A stretch of DNA of 64,000 bases from Actinoallomurus spadix (GTDB taxonomy: Bacteria > Actinomycetota > Actinomycetes > Streptosporangiales > Streptosporangiaceae), in assembly GCF_024055725.1 (NCBI RefSeq), contig NZ_JAMXMX010000006.1, positions 186,001 through 250,000 on the forward strand, given 5' to 3'. Of the stretch, positions 41,199 to 49,735 are shown piece by piece. The first letter of the stretch is position 1. Every line of letters starts with the position of its first letter. The notes under the pieces are model-generated. The model made no database searches and was not told the DNA's origin. It worked only from the letters and a program-made list of their open reading frames with translations. Made by a program: the position numbers and the translations under genes.

Positions 41199-41311
41199 AC
41201 GCACCCCGTCATGCTCCCCGCCGTCCAGCGCAGTACGGCGGGAGGCGCTCGATGGGACTCCGTCATTGATGACCGTGTGTTCCACGGAATCCGTCGGTGT
41301 CCTCGGTGATG

Positions 41312-41596
41312 TCACGACGATCCGGCGGGTTCCGCGGCCGTCTTCTCCGGTCGGCGTACGGTGGCGTCCGGCCTGGTCGGTCCGGCGGGGACCAGCAGGA
41401 AGATCCTCGGGCTGAGGCGTTCCATGTCGCCGCCTCGTGCGCAGATGAGGCCGGCCGCGAAGTCGACGAGCTGTCTCGCCTCGTCCTCCGCCACCTCCGT
41501 CAGGTCCATCGCCACCAGAACGCCTTGGCGGAAGTAGTGCCCCACCTGGCGGACGTCGTCGTAGCCACGGGCACGCACTGTCTCGACCATCACCAC
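41312..41596 (-). CDS. sepF: SepF-like cell division protein
   Basis: A 94-aa protein consisting of the SepF core: 'YDDVRQVGHYFRQGVLVAMDLTEVAEDEARQLVDFAAGLICARGG' and 'RLSPRIFLLVPAG'. SepF bundles FtsZ and links it to the membrane. The N-terminal amphipathic membrane helix is missing, and no division genes are adjacent, so this is a stand-alone SepF-like (SflA/SflB-type) paralogue rather than the main copy. A start two codons later at ATG is possible. Confidence 0.88.
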   Translation of the reverse strand: MVMVETVRARGYDDVRQVGHYFRQGVLVAMDLTEVAEDEARQLVDFAAGLICARGGDMERLSPRIFLLVPAGPTRPDATVRRPEKTAAEPAGSS

Positions 41597-41890
41597 CCCG
41601 GGCTTCCGTAGCCGACACGAACATCAAGGTTCCCGGGCGTGCGCGCGCGGTCGTGGCGACAGATGAGCCACTTCCGGCGCTCGGGCGCGGGGGTGCCGGG
41701 AAATGTCGGCGGGGTCGGTCATGCTCTCTCGCGGGTTCCCCGAGAAGAGAGGCTTCCCCATGTCGATCCCTGTCGCCGGTGGGCGCGAAGGCGCGCGTAC
41801 GGGACGGTCCGTGGACTCATCGAGCCCGTGTTGGGACGGGTCGCCGGTCGCCGACCGGCCATGCCGGGCGCGGGGCGAAGGGCGCCGGTG

Positions 41891-42370
41891 ATGACGGACT
41901 GGGAGCGGCGGAGCGTGGTGCGGGTGGTCCCGCCGCTCCGGCCGCGGAAACTCGCGAAGGTCCCCTTCGTGGAGCTCGCGGAGGGGCGGCTGCAGGGCGT
42001 GGTGTCCAGCGGGTCGGACATCGCCCGGGTCTATGTCTCCTCCATCGCCGCGGGCACCCACACGTACAGCTGCGGGACGAACAACAACCGGCCCTGCGGC
42101 GGGCTGAGCGGGGCTCCGTGCAAGCATCTGCAGGCGCTCGTCACCGAGGCGGTGCTGCAGTACGGCCTGGACCGCGTCGCCCGCTACCTGCGGGTGGACG
42201 TCGGTGAGGGCGAGGACCTGCTCAGCCGCCTGGACGGTGCGCCGGAGCGCGCGCCGGCGGCCGGGGTCTTCAGCCGGTTCCTCCGTCACCTGGCCTATCT
42301 GGAGCTTCCGGACACGACGGAGCCGATCGCCGAGTTGCAGTGGTTCCCGGCCACGAGGGCGGTGCGCTGA
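41891..42370 (+). CDS. SWIM-type zinc-finger protein, first gene of MoxR/vWA system
   Basis: A 159-aa protein. A conserved-looking start ('KLAKVPFVELAEGRLQGVVSSGSDIARVYVSSI') leads to the metal site C61-x7-C69-x7-C77-x-H79, the CxH-ended SWIM pattern, then a helical C-terminus. SWIM fingers bind nucleic acid or protein. It is the first of five genes with ATGA overlaps (42368-42370) and plays the part of the SWIM protein YehQ in the E. coli yehLMPQ-like arrangement. ATG 41891 is preceded by GTG 41888. Confidence 0.78.
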   Translation: MTDWERRSVVRVVPPLRPRKLAKVPFVELAEGRLQGVVSSGSDIARVYVSSIAAGTHTYSCGTNNNRPCGGLSGAPCKHLQALVTEAVLQYGLDRVARYLRVDVGEGEDLLSRLDGAPERAPAAGVFSRFLRHLAYLELPDTTEPIAELQWFPATRAVR

Positions 42371-43755
42371 TGCTCGGAGTGCAGCTCGCGGCGCTGCTCG
42401 ACGGCGAGGTGCCGGGCGTGGCGGAGGCCCTCGACCTGGTCGACGGGTTCGACGACGCTCTGGTGCACGGCCTGGCCAGGCTGGACGAGGAGCAGGCGGG
42501 ACGGCTCGCGGCCCTGGCGGGGGCGCTGCGCGACACGCCGCTCGGCCCCGCAGTCGGCGAGGCGGTGGAAAAGATCACGGCGGGCTCGATCGGGGAGCAG
42601 GAGCTGGCGGCGCTCGCCGGCGCCCGTACGACACTGCTCGGCGCGGTGCACGACGCGCGGCTCGCACGATTCGACGCGGCGCTCGGCCGGGCGAGGGACA
42701 CGTGGGAGGAGCCGCCGGCGTCCCCGCCGGTCGAAGGACCGCTCGGCGCGGGCCGGTCCTGGTTGCAGGAGCTGGCCATCACCGGGTGGCGGGGCGTCGA
42801 CCACGACCTCGTCTCCGCCGCCGACCAGGCCGTCTCGGCGCTGCTGGACGAGCCGGCCCTGCGGGGGCCCGCGGTGCTGCTCGACGGGCTGGCCGCGGAG
42901 CTGCGGGCCTCGTGCCCGGTGGCGACGATGGACCGGGTGCCCGCCCGGCGCTGGGCCGACCTGTGGGCGCGGGCGCTGCTGCTCCTCCAGCCGGGGACGA
43001 GCGGGACACGGCCCGCCGGTGCCGTGTCCGGACGGCTGCTCCCCCTCGGCGTGGACGTCCACGAGCACGGTACGGCGGTGCAGATCCAGGTGCACGGAGT
43101 GCTCGAACCCACCGACGGCTCGCCCACCCGTCTCGTACGGGCGAGCGTGGCGGCGGCGAAGGTCGACACGATCGTCGGGCCGGCGGTGTGGCGGCTGCTG
43201 GACGGGCATCCGGTGCTGCTCAAGGCGCTGGCCGAGCACCGGAGCGTGGACCTGGCGGAAGTGCCGGTCACGGCGGGCGGCGACCTGATCTGGCAGGACG
43301 ACCGGGCGACCCCGGGGGAGCCGGCGGACCCGTTCGCGACGGCCCGGCTCCGGCTCTCCGACGCGCTCGCCCCGGCGGTCCCTCCCCTGGAGCGCCATCC
43401 CGTGCGCATCGCCGAACCCGTCCTGGTGGAGGGGTACACGATCGACGGCGACGCCCTGACCCTCGACGGGCACACTCTCGCGGTCGACCTGGAGCGGCTG
43501 CCCGGCTGCGGGCCGCTGACGCCGGAGTTGGTGGCGGCGTCGTCGACCTGCGTGGGACTGGTGCGGTGGGAGGCCGGCCGGTGGACGCTGCAGCCGCTCG
43601 CCGTCCAGGCGACCGTCAAGCGCAAGACCGTGGAGGCGCACGGCGGGGACTGGGCGCTCGGCCCGACGGACCCCAAGGTCGCCAAGGCGGAGGCCAAGGC
43701 CGGTGACGCCGTGGCCGTACTCCGCGAGCGCGCGGGAAGGCTGTTGCGGCGATGA
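42370..43755 (+). CDS. Conserved protein of the MoxR/vWA system, unknown fold
   Basis: A 461-aa protein with an ATG overlapping the SWIM-gene stop and an end overlapping the vWA start. It is helical at the N-terminus ('LDLVDGFDDALVHGLARLDEE', 'GAVHDARLARFDAALGRARD') and mixed thereafter ('VSGRLLPLGVDVHEHGTAVQIQVHG', 'LERLPGCGPLTPELVAAS'). No family recognised with certainty; it occupies the place of DUF5691-type or similar partner proteins. A scaffold or substrate-binding role is inferred from context. Confidence 0.75.
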   Translation: MLGVQLAALLDGEVPGVAEALDLVDGFDDALVHGLARLDEEQAGRLAALAGALRDTPLGPAVGEAVEKITAGSIGEQELAALAGARTTLLGAVHDARLARFDAALGRARDTWEEPPASPPVEGPLGAGRSWLQELAITGWRGVDHDLVSAADQAVSALLDEPALRGPAVLLDGLAAELRASCPVATMDRVPARRWADLWARALLLLQPGTSGTRPAGAVSGRLLPLGVDVHEHGTAVQIQVHGVLEPTDGSPTRLVRASVAAAKVDTIVGPAVWRLLDGHPVLLKALAEHRSVDLAEVPVTAGGDLIWQDDRATPGEPADPFATARLRLSDALAPAVPPLERHPVRIAEPVLVEGYTIDGDALTLDGHTLAVDLERLPGCGPLTPELVAASSTCVGLVRWEAGRWTLQPLAVQATVKRKTVEAHGGDWALGPTDPKVAKAEAKAGDAVAVLRERAGRLLRR

Positions 43756-45026
43756 GCGATCCCACGGCGGAGGAGAACCGGCGGCAGGTGCTCTACTGGC
43801 GGCTGCTGGCGCGGATGTTCGACCACGACGAGCAGCCGGCCCTCGAGTCGGCGAGCGTGGCGATCGTCGAGGACCTCGGGCTGCCGCCCGCGCTGCTCGA
43901 TCCGTCGGTGTCGGTGGACAACCTCGTCCAGCGCTTCCCCGATCTGCGGGCGGAGCTCGACGGGTTGCTCGCCCCCGGCGACGACGACCAGCGGGTACGC
44001 CGCGCCGCGCTCGTCTCGAAGCTGCTGCTCAACGTGCTGTCGACCGGGTCCGGCAGCGTGACCGCGACACGGCTCGCCGACTGGCAGCGGGACGCCGGGT
44101 GGCTGAAGAAGGCGCTCGGCGAGGAGGGCGCGTGCGAGCTGGCCGGGGTGCTGTCGCGGCTCGAAGGCGACCTCGTGAGCCGAATGCGGCTGCGTGAGGT
44201 GCTGGCCGATCCGGCGCTCGCGCGGCAGCTCACGCCGAGCATGTCGCTGATCGAGCAGCTCCTGCGCGACAAGGCGAACCTGTCGGGCGTCGCGCTGGCG
44301 AACGCCAAGGCGCTGATCCGCCGTTTCGTCGACGAGGTCGCCCAGGTGCTGCGTACCCAGGTCCAGCAGACCAGCGCCGGGACGATCGACCGGTCGGTGC
44401 CGCCGAAGCGCGTGTTCCGCAACCTCGACCTCGACCGGACGATCTGGAAGAACCTCACCAACTGGGACCCGGAGGAAGAACGGCTGTACGTCGACCGGCT
44501 GTTCTACCGGCAGACCGCCAAGCGGACGACGCCGGCGCGCCTGATCGTGGTGGTCGACCAGTCCGGGTCGATGGTCGACTCGATGGTGAACTGCACGATC
44601 CTCGCGTCGATCTTCGCGGGCCTGCCGAAGGTCGACGTCCACCTCATCGCGTACGACACGCGGGCGCTGGACCTGACGCCCTGGGTGCACGACCCGTTCG
44701 AAACGCTGCTGCGGACGCAGCTCGGTGGCGGCAACGACGGGCCGGTCGCGATGGCGATGGCCCGCCCGAAGATCACCGATCCCCGCAACACGGTGATGGT
44801 GTGGATCTCCGACTTCTACGAGTTCGACCGGTCACAGCCGTTGTTCGACGGCATTCAGGCCGTGCACCGGTCGGGGGTGAAGTTCATCCCGGTCGGCTCG
44901 GTGAACAGCTCCGGCACCCAGAGCGTGAACCCCTGGTTCCGCCAGCGCTTCAAGGATCTCGGCACGCCCGTGATCTCAGGCCACATCCGCAAGCTCGTCT
45001 TCGAGCTGAAGAACTTCCTGGACTAA
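43752..45026 (+). CDS. von Willebrand factor A domain protein of the MoxR system
   Basis: A 424-aa protein. The N-terminal ~260 residues are helical and the C-terminal vWA domain has the MIDAS DxSxS at VVVDQSGSM (Asp269, Ser271, Ser273), a downstream 'IAYDTRALDL' Asp/Thr region and 'VWISDFYEF'. vWA proteins act as metal-dependent adaptors that a MoxR AAA+ ATPase remodels. It directly precedes the ATPase gene and corresponds to YehP-type proteins. Confidence 0.88.
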   Translation: MSDPTAEENRRQVLYWRLLARMFDHDEQPALESASVAIVEDLGLPPALLDPSVSVDNLVQRFPDLRAELDGLLAPGDDDQRVRRAALVSKLLLNVLSTGSGSVTATRLADWQRDAGWLKKALGEEGACELAGVLSRLEGDLVSRMRLREVLADPALARQLTPSMSLIEQLLRDKANLSGVALANAKALIRRFVDEVAQVLRTQVQQTSAGTIDRSVPPKRVFRNLDLDRTIWKNLTNWDPEEERLYVDRLFYRQTAKRTTPARLIVVVDQSGSMVDSMVNCTILASIFAGLPKVDVHLIAYDTRALDLTPWVHDPFETLLRTQLGGGNDGPVAMAMARPKITDPRNTVMVWISDFYEFDRSQPLFDGIQAVHRSGVKFIPVGSVNSSGTQSVNPWFRQRFKDLGTPVISGHIRKLVFELKNFLD

Positions 45027-45036
45027 GGAGACAACG

Positions 45037-46155
45037 ATGACCGACGAGATGCTGCGCGCCCCGGCCGAGGTCAAGTACGCCGAGGAGCTGGACTGGCTGG
45101 AGTCGATCGACGACGGGCCCAAGCCGTTCTCCTGGCGGCTCAGCCCGCGGATGGTCCGGCTGTTCATCCTGGGTTCGGAGCGGGCCGACGGGCTGGACCG
45201 GGAGATCCCGCAGAAGTGGTTCGGTGACCGGAGCTTCGTCGAGCGGAGCATCGTGACGCTCGCCTCCGACCGCGGCCTGCTGCTGATCGGCGATCCCGGC
45301 ACCGGCAAGAGCTGGCTCGCCGAGCTGCTGTCCGCGGCGATCTGCCGTAACTCGACGCTGGTCGTGCAGGGGACGGCGGGCACCACCGAGGACCACATCA
45401 AGTACTCCTGGAACGTCTCGATGGTGATCGCCAAGGGGCAGTCCCGTGAGTCGATGATCCCCTCGCCGATCATGACGGCGATGGAGCAGGGGATGATCGG
45501 GCGGTTCGAGGAGCTGACCCGGTCGACCAGCGACGTGCAGGACGCCCTGATCTCGATCCTGTCGGAGAAGTACGTCTCCATCCCCGAGCTCGACGACGAC
45601 AACATCGTCTTCGCCAAGCCCGGCTTCTCGATCATCGCCACCGCCAACAGCCGCGACCGGGGCGTCAACGACCTGTCGTCCGCTCTCAAGCGGCGGTTCA
45701 ACTTCGTCCGCATCCCGGTGGTGACGAACAAGCGCAGCGAGGCGGAGATCGTACGCTTCCGCACGGCGGAGCTGATGCGCCGGCACCGGATCGAACTGGA
45801 GGTGCCGCCCACGCTGCTGGACATCCTGCTGCAGAGCTTCGCCGACCTGCGCGCGGCCGCGGCCTCGGCCACCAGCGACGACGAGAAGCTGGAGTCGGCG
45901 CTGTCCACGGCGGAGCAGATCGGCGTGCTGGAGGACGCCATCCTGCACAGCCAGTTCTTCGGCGACCGTACGCTCCGGGCGGAGACGCTCGCCGGTTCGC
46001 TGGTGGGCTCGCTCGCCCGCCGCAGTCCGGAGGACCTGGCGATCCTCAACAAGTTCTGGCACGGCGTGATCGAGCCGCGCAGCAGGGAGGACGACGGCGC
46101 GCCGTGGCAGGCGTTCCTGGAGGGCGGCCGCCAGGCGCTGGGCACCCTCTCATGA
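45037..46155 (+). CDS. MoxR-family AAA+ ATPase
   Basis: A 372-aa protein with AAGGAGACAACG before ATG. Walker A GDPGTGKS is at residues 85-92; 'MEQGMIGRFEELTRSTSDVQD' holds the Walker B acidic pair; sensor 1 is 'IIATANSRDRGVNDL' and the arginine finger lies in 'SSALKRRFNFVRIP'. It is of the MoxR/YehL type: a hexameric chaperone-like motor working with vWA partners. It overlaps the DUF5682 gene by ATGA. Confidence 0.92.
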   Translation: MTDEMLRAPAEVKYAEELDWLESIDDGPKPFSWRLSPRMVRLFILGSERADGLDREIPQKWFGDRSFVERSIVTLASDRGLLLIGDPGTGKSWLAELLSAAICRNSTLVVQGTAGTTEDHIKYSWNVSMVIAKGQSRESMIPSPIMTAMEQGMIGRFEELTRSTSDVQDALISILSEKYVSIPELDDDNIVFAKPGFSIIATANSRDRGVNDLSSALKRRFNFVRIPVVTNKRSEAEIVRFRTAELMRRHRIELEVPPTLLDILLQSFADLRAAAASATSDDEKLESALSTAEQIGVLEDAILHSQFFGDRTLRAETLAGSLVGSLARRSPEDLAILNKFWHGVIEPRSREDDGAPWQAFLEGGRQALGTLS

Positions 46156-49007
46156 CCGAGATCGAGGACACGCTGCCGGGGCCGTTCGGGGCGCTGCGCT
46201 CGCAGCTGCTGGACGCGGCTGCGGCGTTCGCCGGGGAGGGCACCGGTGGCGCGGATCCGGTGCCCGGCATCCTGGCCGGCCTGGTCGAGGACGTCGACCG
46301 GGCGCTGCGAGAGGAGCTGGAGATCTTCCCGGTCTGCCATCACTCGCCCGCGTCGGCGCTGGCCATGGCGCGGCGGCTGCGCGAGAAGCGGCCCGCCGTC
46401 ATCTACCTTGAACTCTGCGAGGACCTGCGGCCGCTGCTCGACGAGCTGCGCAACTGCCGGCTGCCGGTCGCGTTGCAGGCGTTCGCCACCGAGCTGGACG
46501 GCTTCCCGGCGGAGTGGTCGCCGCTCAGCGTGGTCGCGCCCGTCACCGAGGCGTCGGCGGAGTACCAGGCCATCGCGTACGCCCTCGACACGCCCGGCGT
46601 CGAGCTCGTCCTCGTCGACCGCTCGACGGACCACGTCTTCCAATGGCAGCCCCGCGACGATTCCCCGGCCGACGGCGGCGAGCCCGCGGCCGGTGGCGGT
46701 GAGCCGGAGGACGGTGTCGAGTCGGAGACCGGCGGCGAGGACGCGGCCCTGCACGGGGACGCGGTCGGCATCGAGATCGGCGACCTGCGGCCCCGGTTCG
46801 CCGAGCTCGAGGCGCACCTGCTGCACCACGGGAAGGTCCGGCACTGGTCCGAGTGGTGGGACCAGTACGTCGAGCAGCCCCTCACCGGCGCCGACTACGA
46901 CACCTACCGCCAGGTCATGGTGATGATCGGCAGTCTGTTCCGGCGGCTGCGCCCGGAGCGGGACGCCCGGCACGACCGGGACGAGGACCGCGAGCGTTAC
47001 ATGTGGACCCGCATGCGCGAGCACCTCGCCGCCTCCGGCGCCGACCCGGCGCGGTGCCTGTACGTCTGCGGCGCGTTCCACGCGGCCAGCCGCGTCGAGC
47101 AGTTCGGCCTGCGCGCCGACACGCCGTACGAGATCACCCCGCGTACGGCGACCCGCTGGCAGTACGGCCTGATCCCCTCCAGCCACTCCGCCATCGAGGC
47201 GCAGTTCGGCCTGGCGCCCGGGTCCGTGTCGATCGCCGCGGCCACCTGGGCGAAGGCGGTGAAGGGCGGCGGCGTCACGCCGTACCGGCTGAAAGGCCAG
47301 AAGGGGGAGAAGCCGAAGACCGTACGGACCCGGCGGGCGCCCGAGCCGGGCGGGCCGGTCGCGGACCGGCTGTCCGGGTTCCTGTCCCGGCCGCCCGCCC
47401 CGAACGGCCTGGACGAGGACGAACTGCTCGGCTGGTGCGTCGACATCGTCCGGCTGGCCCGGCGCAACGGGTACCTCGCGAGCACGGCCGACGCCATCGC
47501 CGTGTACGAGACGTCGGTCCTGCTCGCGGGGCTGCGCGGCCGGGGCCGCCCCACGCCGTACGACTTCCAGGACGCGGCGGTCACCTGCATCGAGAAGGAC
47601 ACCGTGCCGGGCCGCCGGGACGTGCGCCGGCTCTGCGAGATCCTGCTCGGCGGCGACCGCGTCGGTCAGGTCGGCTACGACTCGCTCCCGCCGCTGGCCC
47701 GTGACGTCCTCGACCGGCTGGAGCCGCTGGGGCTCGACCTCACCAAGCGCACGATCCAGCGCGCCCTGCTCGACCTGGACGCGAGCCCGGAGCTGCGGCC
47801 CTGCTCCGACCTGTTGTGGGTGCTGCGCCGCCTGCTGCCGGACAACGCCGTACGCCCCATCATGGGCTCCCGGCGGCTCGGTGAACGCCCCATCCAGGAG
47901 AGCTGGGACCTGGACCTCGGCCGTCACCAGCGGTCGATCGTCGAGCTCGGGTACGAGGGCGTCACGATCGAGCAGGTGCTGGAGCGGCGACTGCGCCGTA
48001 CGGTGGCGGACCCGAAGGCGACCGCCGCGGTGGCGCTGACGGCCGTGGAGGACGCCATCCTCTATCTCGGCGGCGGCCGGATCGCCGACGACCTCGGGAA
48101 CCGCGCCGTCGAACTCCTCGCGGCCGAGCGCACCGTGGACGACGCGCCCGACGTGCTGCGCCGGATCCGCCGGCTGCTCGCGTACTACCGCACCACCCAG
48201 GCCACCCTGCCGAAGTGGTGCGAACGCTTCGTCACCGCCGGGTACGCGCACTACTGCACGCTGCTGCCGACCGCGTTCCTGGACGAGGACACCGGCGTCC
48301 GGCAGGTCGCGGCCATGCTGGGCTTCCTGTTCAGCATGGAGAGCCTCGCGCTGTCGCTGGGCTGCGACCACTCCCAGCTCGAACTCGCCGTACGCCAGTC
48401 GCACCCGGAGGCACCCGCCAGGATCGCGCTGCTGTGGGCGGCCCGGTCACAGCTCGGGCTGCTGCCGGTGGCCGAGCTACGCGCGCGGTACGACGAGCTG
48501 CTGGCCAACCCGCTCGTCGTCCCGTCGATCCCGCTGTACCTCAGCGGTTTCGTGCAGGCACTCGAGCCGGTCCCGTCGCTGGCCCCCGTCGTCGTCGAGG
48601 TGATGTCGAAGGCGTTCGCCCGGTTGCCCGATCCCGTCCTGCTCCCCTGGCTGCCCAAGCTGATCACCACGTTGCGGGACGAGGCGGCCGAGCTGGTGCC
48701 GGTCCTCGTGCGGGAGGCGGGCCGGATGTTCCCCGCCTCCCTGCCCGCCGTCGACGCCTGGGTCCCGCCGTGGTCCGCGCGGCGGCCGGCCGCGTCGGTA
48801 CCGGCTCCGGTTCCGGCGTCGGCCGGTGCGGCGGCGGACCTCGTGGCCGCGCACCCGGCGGTGTGCGACGCCGTGGCCGGGCTGCTCGGGTACGACGCCG
48901 GATGGCGCCCGGCTCCCGGCGGGGCCGGGCACGGCCCGGTCGCCGCTCTGCTGGCCGCCCACGACGGCACCGCTCACGCCGTGGCGGCGCTCATCGGGAG
49001 GCCGTGA
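46152..49007 (+). CDS. Large DUF5682 protein of the MoxR/vWA system
   Basis: A 951-aa protein. Near residues 58-95, 'IFPVCHHSPASALAMARRL' and 'AVIYLELCEDLRPLLDEL' are the DUF5682 hallmarks and 'VCGAFHAASRVEQF' (about residue 310) is a second conserved block; the CHHS and GAFH histidines plus acidic residues could form an active site like that of TraB/erythromycin-esterase-like folds. The C-terminal two-thirds is helical repeats. It corresponds to YehM-type proteins. Its end overlaps the convergent deacetylase by 34 bases. Confidence 0.85.
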   Translation: MTEIEDTLPGPFGALRSQLLDAAAAFAGEGTGGADPVPGILAGLVEDVDRALREELEIFPVCHHSPASALAMARRLREKRPAVIYLELCEDLRPLLDELRNCRLPVALQAFATELDGFPAEWSPLSVVAPVTEASAEYQAIAYALDTPGVELVLVDRSTDHVFQWQPRDDSPADGGEPAAGGGEPEDGVESETGGEDAALHGDAVGIEIGDLRPRFAELEAHLLHHGKVRHWSEWWDQYVEQPLTGADYDTYRQVMVMIGSLFRRLRPERDARHDRDEDRERYMWTRMREHLAASGADPARCLYVCGAFHAASRVEQFGLRADTPYEITPRTATRWQYGLIPSSHSAIEAQFGLAPGSVSIAAATWAKAVKGGGVTPYRLKGQKGEKPKTVRTRRAPEPGGPVADRLSGFLSRPPAPNGLDEDELLGWCVDIVRLARRNGYLASTADAIAVYETSVLLAGLRGRGRPTPYDFQDAAVTCIEKDTVPGRRDVRRLCEILLGGDRVGQVGYDSLPPLARDVLDRLEPLGLDLTKRTIQRALLDLDASPELRPCSDLLWVLRRLLPDNAVRPIMGSRRLGERPIQESWDLDLGRHQRSIVELGYEGVTIEQVLERRLRRTVADPKATAAVALTAVEDAILYLGGGRIADDLGNRAVELLAAERTVDDAPDVLRRIRRLLAYYRTTQATLPKWCERFVTAGYAHYCTLLPTAFLDEDTGVRQVAAMLGFLFSMESLALSLGCDHSQLELAVRQSHPEAPARIALLWAARSQLGLLPVAELRARYDELLANPLVVPSIPLYLSGFVQALEPVPSLAPVVVEVMSKAFARLPDPVLLPWLPKLITTLRDEAAELVPVLVREAGRMFPASLPAVDAWVPPWSARRPAASVPAPVPASAGAAADLVAAHPAVCDAVAGLLGYDAGWRPAPGGAGHGPVAALLAAHDGTAHAVAALIGRP

Positions 49008-49735
49008 TCGCGTAGCGGGCCCACCGCCAGGCCACGGTCCCGCACCTCATCCAGGAGCGGAGGCAGCGCGCCGAGCGTGTTCCGCCACGACTCCGGTGCC
49101 GACGTGCAGTCGGAGTCGTGGAGGAGCACGGTCGCTCCCCCGTCGAGATCACGGGTCACGGTCGCGAGGACGGACGCGGGGGTGGCCGCGCGCGTCCAGT
49201 CGCGGCCCCAGTTCGTCCACAGCACCGGCGTGAGGCCGAGCCGGCGCGCCGCCCGCAGCGCCGGCGCGCTCAGCACCCCGTACGGCGGCCGGTACCAGCG
49301 CGGCACCGTCCCCGTGACGGCGACGATCGTCTCCACCGCCCGCGCCAGGTCGTCGTACGCGGCGGCGGGGCCGCGCAGCAGCATGCAACGATGCGCCCAG
49401 CCGTGCACCGCGATCTCGTGCCCGGCGTCGGCCAGCTCCCTCCCCACGTTCGGTGCCTCGGTCAGCATCCGGCCGAGAAGGAAGAACGTCGCCGTCACCT
49501 CGTACTCCCGCAGCGCGGCGAGGAACGCCGGGGTCGAGCGCGGATCCGGTCCGTCGTCGAACGTGAGCGCCACATGGCCGGGGTCTCCGACACCGGCCAG
49601 GGCCGGGAACGAACGGCGGCGCAGCGGGCCGATCGACGTGATCGCCGGGGCCGCGTGCGCGGCGGCCAGGAGACCCGCCGCGGCGACGGCCGCCCGCGAG
49701 CCCCGCCGGACGGGGCGGAGGCGCGCGGCGTTCAT
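48974..49735 (-). CDS. Polysaccharide deacetylase (NodB homology)
   Basis: A 253-aa enzyme with an N-terminal membrane or signal segment (RAAVAAAGLLAAAHAAPAI). Motif 1 is ALTFDDGPDP (Asp60, metal-binding Asp61), motif 2 HGWAHRCML (His111, His115), motif 3 'WYRPPYG' and motif 4-5 'TVLLHDSD'. It removes acetyl groups from cell-wall or capsular N-acetylhexosamine. ATG overlaps the stop of the glycosyltransferase gene, so the two act in one operon. Confidence 0.9.
   Translation of the reverse strand: MNAARLRPVRRGSRAAVAAAGLLAAAHAAPAITSIGPLRRRSFPALAGVGDPGHVALTFDDGPDPRSTPAFLAALREYEVTATFFLLGRMLTEAPNVGRELADAGHEIAVHGWAHRCMLLRGPAAAYDDLARAVETIVAVTGTVPRWYRPPYGVLSAPALRAARRLGLTPVLWTNWGRDWTRAATPASVLATVTRDLDGGATVLLHDSDCTSAPESWRNTLGALPPLLDEVRDRGLAVGPLRDHGLPMSAATA

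Noticed and set aside
42204-43706. 500-codon overlapping plus-strand frame
   Set aside because: Arg/Gly/Ala-rich translation of the wrong frame of the 461-aa gene, which has the ATGA coupling on both sides.
44976-48404. Open frame of 1142 codons on the minus strand
   Set aside because: It lies opposite the vWA, MoxR and DUF5682 genes, is low-complexity Arg/Gly/Val-rich and has no motif; it is a by-product of GC-rich codon use.
41891-49007. Equating the five-gene locus with the named vWA-MoxR-VMAP ternary conflict systems
   Set aside because: The gene set resembles yehLMPQ instead and no VMAP-type protein was recognised; only the vWA and MoxR parts are shared.
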